From contig CAILLA010000031.1 of assembly GCA_903834925.1 (NCBI GenBank), forward strand, positions 1 through 60,114: a stretch of 60,114 bases of DNA, in the 5' to 3' direction. Below are positions 1 to 5,886 of this stretch, one piece after another. A program made the translations under genes and the position numbers. The notes beneath the pieces are model-generated. The model was given only the letters and a program-made list of their open reading frames with translations, was not told where the DNA came from and made no database searches. Source of the DNA: an uncultured Schlesneria sp. (GTDB taxonomy: Bacteria > Planctomycetota > Planctomycetia > Planctomycetales > Planctomycetaceae). How positions within the stretch are numbered: the first letter of the stretch is position 1; each line of letters opens with the position of its first letter.

Positions 1-472
1 GCTCAACCCAACCGGCATACGCTTTCTCGGTTCGATAGGAATAGTGCATCAAGCGACATTCTCGGCGCAGTTGCTGAATCAATGGCGGCTCATTCGGATC
101 GATCAGACCGATCAATTCGGTCATCGCCCTGTTATCGGTGGCAGCCCCTTTGCGACCATTCCGTTCGTGATCGGAAATCTCCTTCAATTTTTGAGTGATG
201 TCGTTTAACGCGGGTTCCGCCGAACACAGTACAACATCGCGGTAGCATTCAATGGCAGACGATGCCTGCAAACGTTGCCACGCGGGAACGGACGTGTCAC
301 GTAATGATCGCAGGAATTCGATGACCGTTTTACGATCAACAGCCAAACGATCGGATCGCGATTTCTGCTGAAACAATGCGTACTTCCCAACCCAGATCGG
401 AAACCACTTCTGGCCCGTCTCGCCGACATCAGCCCTGACCAGTAAACGGGAAAACTCGTAAACCGACATCAT
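1..472 (-). CDS. intI: Integron-type tyrosine recombinase (IntI-like), N-terminal part, runs off the left edge
   Basis: Reading the minus strand from the ATG at 472 gives an uninterrupted 157-residue frame to the window edge. The start is supported by a GGGAGG ribosome site at 474-480; a second ATG follows directly. The last visible residues (about 139-156, RLMHYSYRTEKAYAGWV) match the start of the SAM-like core-binding domain of integron integrases and related tyrosine recombinases. Before it lies about 130 residues of N-terminal extension containing an AWQRLQA...AIECYRD block, seen in longer planctomycete-type recombinases and absent from class 1 IntI. The catalytic R-H-R-Y domain and the IntI-specific insertion lie outside the window, so catalytic integrity cannot be judged. 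The reading as IntI rests on the N-terminal motif plus context: it diverges from an array of small genes separated by attC-like sites. It could be a generic phage-type integrase if the context were ignored. Confidence 0.8.
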   Translation of the reverse strand, partial: MMSVYEFSRLLVRADVGETGQKWFPIWVGKYALFQQKSRSDRLAVDRKTVIEFLRSLRDTSVPAWQRLQASSAIECYRDVVLCSAEPALNDITQKLKEISDHERNGRKGAATDNRAMTELIGLIDPNEPPLIQQLRRECRLMHYSYRTEKAYAGWVE

Positions 473-869
473 TCCTCCCGCCGTCAGAGACAGGTTTGCC
501 AAAGAAACCGGAATCATATCCTATTATTCATTATTACGGGATACAAGTGATATCTTCTGTTTTCCATTTGCAGCGATCTTTCGCGGGTATTGATGTTCGC
601 CGTGAGTGATCGTCGCTTGATCCGGCGTGCGTCGCATCGACGCCCCCGAACACGGGTACTGCCTTCACGACAGTGAACATGCGATCGGTGGTCAAAAATA
701 TTCGCCGTCGCCGCAAAATTCACTTGCAAAATGCTATCGCGGCAGTATTGTGATATCCGCGATGGCCGGAAAACCATCGCGCTATCGCGGATATCACCGG
801 AAATTTGGTGTTATCCGTGATCAATCGCGGATAATGATTAGTTATTTGGCAAAGGGAAACGGAAGCGAA
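473..869. other. Integrase-array intergenic region (candidate attI and array promoter)
   Basis: This 397-base stretch separates the leftward integrase from the first rightward array gene, where an integron has its integrase promoter, cassette promoter and attI site. A box GTTCGCC at 595-601 is identical to the 3' box of the first attC-like site (1374-1380), which makes it the best candidate for an attI crossover. From 733 onward the sequence carries several copies of an ATCCGCGAT-like unit in both orientations. I see no convincing sigma70 promoter pair by eye. An open frame from 627 runs through here into the first cassette gene but its N-terminal part looks non-coding. Confidence 0.5.
750..834. 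repeat. Inverted-repeat cluster upstream of the first cassette gene
   Basis: Bases 750-763 and 784-797 form perfect 14-base arms (GTGATATCCGCGAT and its complement) around a 20-base spacer. A second palindrome follows at 811-821/824-834 with one mismatch and a two-base centre. All share the core ATCCGCGAT. Four half-sites within 85 bases directly before the first array gene suggest operators for a dimeric regulator or a structured attI element; which of these is inference. Confidence 0.6.
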
Positions 870-1268
870 ATGATCGACCGAACGCGGATGATGTCGGCCA
901 TCGTTGCAGCGTTCCCGGATTTTGCTGCAACCTATGACGCAGTCGTGGCTGAGTGGAAAGACGAACCGGAAACTCCACACTACCTGGCACTTGCTGAGTA
1001 CTCGCGACATATTATTTCACTGCTCCAAACCGGAGACCGTCCGCAACTACAAACGGCATTCGAAGCGATCGAACGATTGCTCACCGAAGGGGACGAATAC
1101 GTTCGAGAAGCCGCAACGATTGCTATCCTCGAAAGTCTTCAGAACACAAAACTACATTCCACCACTGAGCCCGAACAACTCCTTCCGTTTTTGCGACCCG
1201 TGTCCTTACGTTACTGGAAGAAAGTCGAAGACTTCTGGGAGAATGGGACGATTATTGCTGACGATTGA
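870..1268 (+). CDS. DUF7674-like small protein, first integron cassette
   Basis: A 132-residue acidic, helix-rich protein. The ATG at 870 was chosen over an open frame starting at 627 because the sequence before it looks non-coding and carries the inverted repeats; the family also begins at this point, with the pattern MI...IVAAFP. The order AFPDF...WKDEP...YLALAEYSRHI...GDRPQLQTAFEAIERLL..GDEYVREAATIAILESLQN fits my recollection of DUF7674, a family of unknown function often found among immunity-like proteins. It would be cytoplasmic: no signal peptide or membrane segment. It is the integrase-proximal cassette, so normally the most recently inserted and best expressed. Its stop lies 12 bases before the first attC-like site. 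Function is unknown; an immunity role is only inference. Confidence 0.75.
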   Translation: MIDRTRMMSAIVAAFPDFAATYDAVVAEWKDEPETPHYLALAEYSRHIISLLQTGDRPQLQTAFEAIERLLTEGDEYVREAATIAILESLQNTKLHSTTEPEQLLPFLRPVSLRYWKKVEDFWENGTIIADD

Positions 1269-1280
1269 CACCGTATCAGA

Positions 1281-1380
1281 GTAACGGCCAATTAACAAAA
1301 AAATGCACCCGAGTTGCCGATCGGGCGTTTTCTGAAATCAAAGTCTCTTGGCGGCAACCGGGTGATTTTGGTCGTTCGCC
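1281..1380 (+). repeat. attC-like recombination site 1
   Basis: About 100 bases between two array genes. The inner arms are CACCCG-A-GTTGCCG (from 1306) and CGGCAAC-CGGGTG (about 1351-1363), perfectly paired except for one unpaired A. The outer boxes are AACGGCC near 1282 and its imperfect complement in GGTCGTTCGCC at 1370-1380. The 3' box GTTCGCC (1374-1380) takes the place of the GTTRRRY crossover box. A loop of about 30 bases separates the arms. Confidence 0.75.
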
Positions 1381-1405
1381 TCGCAGAAACGATTCGTGAA
1401 CCGCA

Positions 1406-1750
1406 ATGATTGAAGACGTCTGCCGATTACCGATTGATTACCATGCGATCGGCACGAAGACACTGATTCAACTTATGGAGGACGCCGGTTACTTCGACAA
1501 CCCGAGCGCAGTGACCGAGTCCGCAATCCAATCATGCCTCGCAAAACACTCGGATTTCTGTGACGCATGGATCGGATATTCCCAAGACCGACGCACCGAC
1601 AGTGGCTGGGTGATTGACGAACGAAAGGGCGTGTTTACTGTCTTCTACTACCCAAACGGATCGACGAAACTGAAATTCAATGATCGTTCGGCTGCGTGTG
1701 CGGCGTTTGCAATCCGAGAGCTTGCATCGCTTGCCAGACACCGGCACTGA
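1406..1750 (+). CDS. Hypothetical cassette protein (114 aa)
   Basis: A 114-residue soluble protein with no signal peptide or membrane helix. The N-terminal half is helical (LIQLMEDAGYFDNPSAVTESAIQSCLAKH), followed by a short beta-rich section with a GWVIDERKGVFTVFYYPNG strand-turn-strand pattern. I do not recognise the family; small alpha/beta proteins like this are typical of integron cassettes and immunity proteins. The ATG at 1406 lies 26 bases after the end of attC 1 and has no clear Shine-Dalgarno sequence. The stop lies 34 bases before attC 2. There are no neighbours in the same cassette. Confidence 0.65.
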   Translation: MIEDVCRLPIDYHAIGTKTLIQLMEDAGYFDNPSAVTESAIQSCLAKHSDFCDAWIGYSQDRRTDSGWVIDERKGVFTVFYYPNGSTKLKFNDRSAACAAFAIRELASLARHRH

Positions 1751-1783
1751 AAGACATGGAGTTCCCGCCGAAACGCAGATCGA

Positions 1784-1873
1784 GGCGAACAAAGCGGTCA
1801 ACGGGAGCCGCCGATGACGCGGCTTTTGAGATCATTGTTTTTTGGCGGCGGCCCCGTTACCGCCGTCGTTACC
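1784..1873 (+). repeat. attC-like recombination site 2
   Basis: The left arm AACGGG-A-GCCGCC (about 1800-1812) pairs exactly with GGCGGC...GCCCCGTT (about 1844-1858) apart from one unpaired A. The outer boxes are GAACAAAGCG at 1788 and CGTCGTTACC at 1864-1873. The loop is about 30 bases. It separates the 1406 and 1908 genes. Confidence 0.75.
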
Positions 1874-1907
1874 CGACAAAGACCGACACTGACTACGCCG
1901 AAAATGT

Positions 1908-2357
1908 ATGACTACAATCTTTGGCAAATTCTACTGGACTGGTGTTTTGCCCGACGATGACGACGTTGAACTCGCCCCGAAACCGGTATTCTCCGGTGAC
2001 TTTGGGGAGCAATGGCAATACATGGCGACCGATCCTGTGATCAAGAATGTCTGTAATGCATTGCGATCCCAAGCAATGGTCAGCGAAATGGACGAACCAA
2101 GCCCTGAAGACCATGGCTGGTATACGTACTTCAAACTTGGCGGCTGGACGTGCTTCGTGTACGTCCAATGGGTCCCTGATGGGTCCGCCAAGAATTGCTT
2201 CGAATTCGATGTTCAACTTTGCCATGATTGGTATCATCGGATCGTTCATCGAACTCGATACTCCGACCAAATTCGAGCATTAGGATCTGCGGTCGACAGA
2301 GCCCTTGCTACGGCTGCCGATGTCGAAGGTGTGGTGTTTAACCAACGCGCATGCTAG
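1908..2357 (+). CDS. Hypothetical cassette protein (149 aa)
   Basis: A 149-residue acidic protein without signal peptide or membrane helix. It begins with an aromatic strand (FGKFYWTGVLPDDDDVELAP), has a middle rich in Trp/Tyr (HGWYTYFKLGGWTCFVYVQWVP) and ends in helices (RYSDQIRALGSAVDRALATA). I do not recognise the family. The ATG at 1908 was taken in preference to an overlapping out-of-frame ATG at 1904; there is no Shine-Dalgarno sequence. The gene begins 35 bases after attC 2 and ends 9 bases before attC 3, filling its cassette. The aromatic-rich beta core would fit a small binding or immunity protein, but that is a guess. Confidence 0.6.
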   Translation: MTTIFGKFYWTGVLPDDDDVELAPKPVFSGDFGEQWQYMATDPVIKNVCNALRSQAMVSEMDEPSPEDHGWYTYFKLGGWTCFVYVQWVPDGSAKNCFEFDVQLCHDWYHRIVHRTRYSDQIRALGSAVDRALATAADVEGVVFNQRAC

Positions 2358-2365
2358 AAATGCGG

Positions 2366-2422
2366 GTAACGAAACATTCAACACGGACGGCGAGTACGCC
2401 GCCGGTTAATTTCACGTTCGAA
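2366..2422 (+). repeat. attC-like recombination site 3
   Basis: A compact 57-base site. The inner palindrome AAC-A-CGG-A-CGGCG / agta / CGCCGCCGGTT (about 2379-2406) is perfect apart from two unpaired A residues on the left arm. The outer boxes are AACGAAAC at 2368 and CACGTTCG at 2413-2420. Its core is almost identical to attC 8 at 6908-6980. Confidence 0.75.
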
Positions 2423-2430
2423 AAACACAA

Positions 2431-2814
2431 ATGCCTCACCACGAATGCTCCATTACAATTCCAGCAGACGATGCCTTTCGGCAAGTCGTTGTCGATTCGT
2501 TATCTCAAAAGTCGATCGCATTTAACGAGACATCACTTGTGCATCTCCAGGAATCTGAGGGTTTACCTGCGACCGTTCTTGGCTATGTCTTCTCATTTCA
2601 AACGGCCGCGATCCTTGCTGCGGTCCTTAACGGTCTTTCACCGTCATTCGTGGCATACATTCAAAAATCACGATCAATCACAATCAAGAACGGAGATATT
2701 GAAGTCACTGTGTCCGATAAGAAGTATTTGACAGACGCTATATCCCAAGTAAATGCGATATCATCGCCAAAACCAAGAACAAAAAAGAAAACACCGAAGA
2801 AATCAAAAAAGTAA
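2431..2814 (+). CDS. Hypothetical cassette protein with one hydrophobic helix and basic tail (127 aa)
   Basis: A 127-residue protein. Residues about 45-65 (ATVLGYVFSFQTAAILAAVL) form one hydrophobic helix, followed by a KSRSITIKNGDIEVTVSD beta hairpin and a short helix (KKYLTDAISQV), then a lysine-rich tail (TKKKTPKKSKK). Helix, basic linker, I-x-GD-E hairpin and terminal helix resemble the layout of the effector-associated component EACC1 found beside NTPase conflict systems; this similarity is by eye and weak. The ATG at 2431 lies only 9 bases after the end of attC 3 and lacks a Shine-Dalgarno sequence, so translation may start on a nearly leaderless message or depend on the attC hairpin. 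Confidence 0.6.
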   Translation: MPHHECSITIPADDAFRQVVVDSLSQKSIAFNETSLVHLQESEGLPATVLGYVFSFQTAAILAAVLNGLSPSFVAYIQKSRSITIKNGDIEVTVSDKKYLTDAISQVNAISSPKPRTKKKTPKKSKK

Positions 2815-2843
2815 TCACTTCCGGGGTCCATCCCGATTCGTTT

Positions 2844-2947
2844 CGAACAAGACGCTCAACTGGAGCCGCAACGCCGCTCTTTTCATCGCTCGGTTTCATC
2901 GGATTGCCTTTCTTGGGATCGCGGCCCAGTTATCTTTTTCGTTCGGC
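2844..2947 (+). repeat. attC-like recombination site 4
   Basis: The left arm AACTGG-A-GCCGC (about 2858-2869) pairs exactly with GCGGC-CCAGTT (about 2921-2931) apart from one unpaired A. The outer boxes are CGAACAAGACGCTC at 2844 and CGTTCGGC at 2940-2947. The loop is about 50 bases, the longest in this array. It shows that the long open frame spanning 2753-3418 crosses a recombination site and that the real gene starts later. Confidence 0.75.
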
Positions 2948-3004
2948 GTAAGAATCAGATGCACCGTTATTGAATGTCGTTCGCTCTCCACGACAGGAAA
3001 TCCC

Positions 3005-3418
3005 ATGCTCACCCATACATTCGACGCTCTTGCGGCCAATCCCGCATTCGCCACTGTCTGCCTCGCGCTCGCCGGAACCGTCGCCGCTCTTTTGCATCAG
3101 ATCGTAATTTCGCGATCCCCATTGCATGGCATCAATGCGACGTTGAAGGCAGAGAACTCGACGTTTCAGAAAAAAATATCGGATCTTGAGGCGAAGGTTT
3201 TGGAACTTCAAGCCACAATAGATACCAATTTCAGCCGCGAATCCATTCATCTTCGTTTTCCAATCGATCCAACCACAAATCTTCGCAAGAAAGACGGGCA
3301 TTACTTTTGCCCTAAATGCTTTCCTGAATCACTCACAGAAATAATTCCGAAAAACGGCAAATACCATTGCGATAAATGCAATAAAAAAACGACTGTCCCT
3401 GCATTCGTCGGTAAATAA
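3005..3418 (+). CDS. Membrane-anchored coiled-coil protein with C-terminal zinc ribbon, cassette gene
   Basis: A 137-residue protein starting at ATG 3005, with AGGAA at 2995-2999 as ribosome site. The frame is open from 2753, but that stretch contains attC 4, so this internal start fits better. Residues about 14-35 (NPAFATVCLALAGTVAALLHQIV) form one membrane helix, followed by a coiled coil (LKAENSTFQKKISDLEAKVLELQATI). The C-terminus has paired knuckles FCPKC and HCDKC about 25 residues apart, a zinc-ribbon pattern. The layout resembles small membrane adaptors of phage-defence or stress systems, but the family is not recognised. It lies between attC 4 and attC 5. Confidence 0.65.
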   Translation: MLTHTFDALAANPAFATVCLALAGTVAALLHQIVISRSPLHGINATLKAENSTFQKKISDLEAKVLELQATIDTNFSRESIHLRFPIDPTTNLRKKDGHYFCPKCFPESLTEIIPKNGKYHCDKCNKKTTVPAFVGK

Positions 3419-3429
3419 AACACAAAAGC

Positions 3430-3485
3430 ACCGAACAAGTCGCTCAACGGGACACGAAGACGTGCCCGTTATCATGTCGTTCGGT
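3430..3485 (+). repeat. attC-like recombination site 5
   Basis: A classical short attC of about 56 bases: outer boxes ACCGAAC (3430) and CGTTCGGT (3478-3485), inner arms AACGGG-A-CACG and CGTG-CCCGTT around a 4-base loop, with one unpaired A. The inner core is identical to attC 6 at 4222-4277, showing that both cassettes carry the same site family. Confidence 0.85.
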
Positions 3486-3546
3486 CACAGAATACAGAAT
3501 CAAACTACGCTCGTTTCGCTCGAATGTTGACATTGAAAGAACTCCT

Positions 3547-4206
3547 GTGGCAAAAAAGAAAGCCGCGAACAAAACTCCGGTGAAGACAACGGCTAAAAAG
3601 AAATCTGTCATTCGCCGACTCCCAAAAGGTCTTCAATATCTTCGCGTGATTGCAATATGTGAGAATACGAAATGCGGTCAAGTATTTACTGGGGACATTG
3701 AAAACATTCGCATTGGCGCCAATGCTAGGGTCAGTTTGTACGGCGAACGAAAATGCGTTTGCCAACATTGCGGCGGCATGGCTCGAATCCCCGAAGCACA
3801 ATACACGACCATTTCCACTTCCTTTTTTAATTCTTCAGACTTTGAGATTGTTGCAAGATCTATTCTAGGCATTCAAGATAGAAGGCTACACGGTGCTGGC
3901 GAAGACGAAATAAGAAAAGAAATCTCATCCAACCTCATCCTTAGCACTTTGGCTAAATTTGCTCCCGATGCATCATTTCCCTCATTAATGACATTCTTAG
4001 CCGTAATTTTGCAGGTGATCGAAGTTTTTCTTGCGTACCGCCAAAACGAATTGAGTATACCCCATGATGCGCGATCAGCTCTCGAAGCAGTCTCTCGCGT
4101 GCAACCCGTCGACCAACACGATATCCGTAACACACGCTTGCCACTACCAGAAACACTAGGTTTGCAATGTGGAGAATCACGATCAATTCCTCCGTTATTC
4201 GAATGA
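3547..4206 (+). CDS. Zinc-finger-containing hypothetical cassette protein (219 aa)
   Basis: A 219-residue protein beginning at a GTG. The N-terminus is strongly basic (AKKKAANKTPVKTTAKKK), a plausible nucleic-acid-binding tail. A CENTKC knuckle near residue 38 and CVCQHCGG near residue 74 make a four-cysteine zinc-finger candidate ending in a GGMARIPEAQY motif. The C-terminal half is helical with one hydrophobic stretch (SLMTFLAVILQVIEVFLAY) that may be a buried or membrane helix. No signal peptide. The family is not recognised. It occupies the cassette between attC 5 and attC 6. Like the 3005 gene it joins a zinc knuckle to a hydrophobic helix. Confidence 0.6.
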   Translation: MAKKKAANKTPVKTTAKKKSVIRRLPKGLQYLRVIAICENTKCGQVFTGDIENIRIGANARVSLYGERKCVCQHCGGMARIPEAQYTTISTSFFNSSDFEIVARSILGIQDRRLHGAGEDEIRKEISSNLILSTLAKFAPDASFPSLMTFLAVILQVIEVFLAYRQNELSIPHDARSALEAVSRVQPVDQHDIRNTRLPLPETLGLQCGESRSIPPLFE

Positions 4207-4221
4207 CGATTAAATAAATAC

Positions 4222-4277
4222 ACCGAACAAGCCGCTCAACGGGACACGAAGACGTGCCCGTTATCTCTAACGTTCGG
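4222..4277 (+). repeat. attC-like recombination site 6
   Basis: Outer boxes ACCGAAC (4222-4228) and CGTTCGGC (4270-4277); inner arms AACGGG-A-CACG / aaga / CGTG-CCCGTT with one unpaired A. It is almost identical to attC 5, which suggests that cassettes here acquired sites from a common pool. Confidence 0.85.
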
Positions 4278-4296
4278 CCAAGAAGGAGTTTTGATC

Positions 4297-4716
4297 ATGG
4301 GCTCAAGTCCTTACTGGTACTACGAGCGGTACACCGGTGATGTTGACGAGTCGCTTCAGACGTTGCGGCACCGCGAATTCACCGCAGGACGATATAATCC
4401 AGTAATGCCGTTTCCTGACTTTCCACCCCGACCTGACTCCCCGTCGCCCGGCGCACAGCACGCGTCGATCGAAGAAGCCATGGAAGACGCGGCGGAAGAT
4501 GGAACTCGGTCGATCTTGGATCTTATGACGGTTGGGGAGTCCCCTGACTTCTGCGTAGCTGCTCGTTTGTCTGATGACGAATTGTTGAGCCTTTATGAAA
4601 CGACGCGGCCGACGCGTGAAATGATTGACTCGAACTTGCCGTTCTCAGACGCGATGGAGCGTGGGCAGGGAATTTACATCGTCGTGGCGGGCAAAAAAAG
4701 GGGACAGGTCCTTTAG
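4297..4716 (+). CDS. Conserved cassette protein, C-terminus truncated by a REP element
   Basis: The ATG at 4297 has an AAGGAG ribosome site at 4283-4288 and is preferred to the TTG at 4291. The protein (139 aa) has the pattern SSPYWYYERY...LRHREFTAGRYNPV.PFP.FPP.PDSP.PGAQHASIEEA...DGTRSILD...L..LYETT.PTREM, which I recall from small proteins of unknown function in planctomycetes and actinobacteria. Those proteins appear to continue after the GQGIYIVV strand. Here the frame runs instead into the REP palindrome at 4693 and ends in KKRGQVL. So the last 10-20 residues are probably lost and replaced by REP-encoded residues. The role is unknown; whether the product is still functional is doubtful. 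Confidence 0.65.
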   Translation: MGSSPYWYYERYTGDVDESLQTLRHREFTAGRYNPVMPFPDFPPRPDSPSPGAQHASIEEAMEDAAEDGTRSILDLMTVGESPDFCVAARLSDDELLSLYETTRPTREMIDSNLPFSDAMERGQGIYIVVAGKKRGQVL

Positions 4717-4755
4717 TGACTAAATGAATTGAAAACAACTGGACCTGTCCCCTTT
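4693..4755. repeat. REP/BIME-type palindrome (GGGGACAGGTCC family)
   Basis: A run ending AAAGGGGACAGGTCC (4697-4711) is repeated in inverted orientation at 4741-4755, with a 29-base centre that includes TTGAAAACAACT. The same unit occurs at 59203-59231 and 59752-59779, next to the RAYT transposase remnant at the window's right end. RAYT proteins mobilise such REP units, so this is most simply a REP insertion into the integron. It joins a 3'-truncated gene on its left to a 5'-truncated gene on its right. Confidence 0.85.
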
Positions 4756-5560
4756 GTTTTCGTTCGTGGAGGTTGAGATTCTTGACCCATTTAACCATCA
4801 GGATTACGAGACAGACAAGTTGTCGATCGTCGACGTGAAAGCGATCGACTCGACGGGAGCGATTTACCATATCGAGGTGCAGTTGAACTTTGTCGACGGG
4901 CTGATCCAACGCGTCGTGTTTTATGGCTGCGAACTGTTCGCCTCGCAATTGAATGCGGGCGGCGAGTATACGGAACTCAAACCGGTCTGTTCCATTTGGC
5001 TGTTGGATGCGATCTTGTTCAAGGACGCGACGAATCTGCATCATCACTTTCGGCTGAGCGATACAGCAACCGGCCGTGTGCTTGAAGAGCTTTTAGAAAT
5101 TCACATCCTGGAGCTTCCGCGATATACTGTAACCGTCGAGCATTTGCCGAGGGCGAGCAAACGCGATTGGTGGTTGTTCTGGCTCTTGCGGGCACAGGAT
5201 TACGAACCAGAAGAGTTATTGCGGCTGTTTCCGGAGGCGGAATTTCAACAGGCGACCCGATCATTGATCGAGATCGCCGAGAAGACGAGGGACAAAATGG
5301 CCTACGACAAGCGAGAACTAGCGATGAAAGACCAACTCGCCGCCATCACCCATGCGCTGGAAAAAGGGCGACAAGAGGGCGAATTGAAAGGGCGACACGA
5401 AGGTGAACAAAGAGGCGAAATGTTGGGCCGAATTGTCACACTTCAAGAATTGCTCTCGGTCGCAACACCAACGCGGGAAGAATTGTCAAGCTACGATTTG
5501 ACGCAACTCACAATTGCGTGCGAGCGTCTTCAGAAGCAACTTCGTGATCGCGGCGTCTAA
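4754..5560 (+). CDS. Rpn/PDDEXK-family nuclease, N-terminally truncated
   Basis: The protein reads EVEILDPFN...DKLSIVDVKAIDSTGAIYHIEVQ, the core of Rpn-type (PDDEXK_2) recombination-promoting nucleases. The visible catalytic residues are D27 and E41-x-Q43, counting from the TTG at 4754. The tail has the usual GRQEGELKGRHEGEQRGE repeats and a closing helix. Family members begin about 40-50 residues earlier (a PTVDYAFKRLFG-like block); that part is missing, and the frame begins exactly at the end of the REP element. So this is a 5'-truncated copy, possibly read from the TTG with no proper ribosome site. The full proteins cut DNA and are linked to horizontally transferred DNA. Activity here is uncertain. 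Confidence 0.75.
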   Translation: MFSFVEVEILDPFNHQDYETDKLSIVDVKAIDSTGAIYHIEVQLNFVDGLIQRVVFYGCELFASQLNAGGEYTELKPVCSIWLLDAILFKDATNLHHHFRLSDTATGRVLEELLEIHILELPRYTVTVEHLPRASKRDWWLFWLLRAQDYEPEELLRLFPEAEFQQATRSLIEIAEKTRDKMAYDKRELAMKDQLAAITHALEKGRQEGELKGRHEGEQRGEMLGRIVTLQELLSVATPTREELSSYDLTQLTIACERLQKQLRDRGV

Positions 5561-5640
5561 TCGCCTGCCATCAATGGTATACTGGGCCTCGCGGTGCCAG
5601 TGGTAGGTGATGCCGCTTGAACTCATTGAAACACCTGACG

Positions 5641-5853
5641 ATGATGAATGATCCGCTGATTGACGAAATTCGCCGTGCGAGACGCGAGATTTCGGACGAC
5701 CTCGGACCTAGTTTGTTTGGCATTGTCAAGCACTACGCAGAAATCGAAACCCGTTTTGTGAAGCCTGCATTGACGGCCAAAGATCACAAAACCAAAAGAA
5801 CCAAGAATATCACCGAACCAGCCGGTCCAGCGGAATGGAGTACCATCCGCTGA
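5641..5853 (+). CDS. Small conserved protein of the DPLIxEIRxxR type
   Basis: About 70 residues from the ATG at 5641 (an in-frame upstream ATG at 5617 is possible). The opening NDPLIDEIRRARREISDDLG...IVKHYAEIE matches very small, widespread proteins of unknown function that often sit beside toxin genes; the match is from memory of the motif. The last 14 codons overlap attC 7, so the natural C-terminus may have been rewritten by cassette formation. No ribosome site is obvious. It may be an antitoxin-like partner of a lost gene; that is inference. Confidence 0.55.
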   Translation: MMNDPLIDEIRRARREISDDLGPSLFGIVKHYAEIETRFVKPALTAKDHKTKRTKNITEPAGPAEWSTIR

Positions 5854-5868
5854 CCTTGAACGTTCGGT
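5812..5868 (+). repeat. attC-like recombination site 7
   Basis: Outer boxes ACCGAAC (5812-5818) and CGTTCGGT (5861-5868); inner arms AGCGG-A-ATGG / agta / CCAT-CCGCT perfectly paired with one unpaired A. The central bases differ fully from attC 5/6 while the architecture is the same, which argues for selection on structure rather than recent duplication. Confidence 0.85.
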
Positions 5869-5886
5869 GAGTGGAGGGGGCATCTG

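Noticed and set aside
627-869. N-terminal extension of the DUF7674-like gene
   Set aside because: It covers the inverted repeats; the sequence is not conserved-looking and the family starts at 870.
2351-2731. 126-residue frame overlapping the 2431 cassette gene
   Set aside because: It crosses attC 3 in another frame and lacks conserved-looking content; 2431-2814 fits cassette limits better.
2753-3004. N-terminal extension of the zinc-ribbon cassette gene
   Set aside because: It crosses attC 4 and lacks a ribosome site; the ATG at 3005 has one.
4523-5047. 174-residue minus-strand frame over the REP and Rpn gene
   Set aside because: It is antisense to a recognised nuclease and includes the palindrome.
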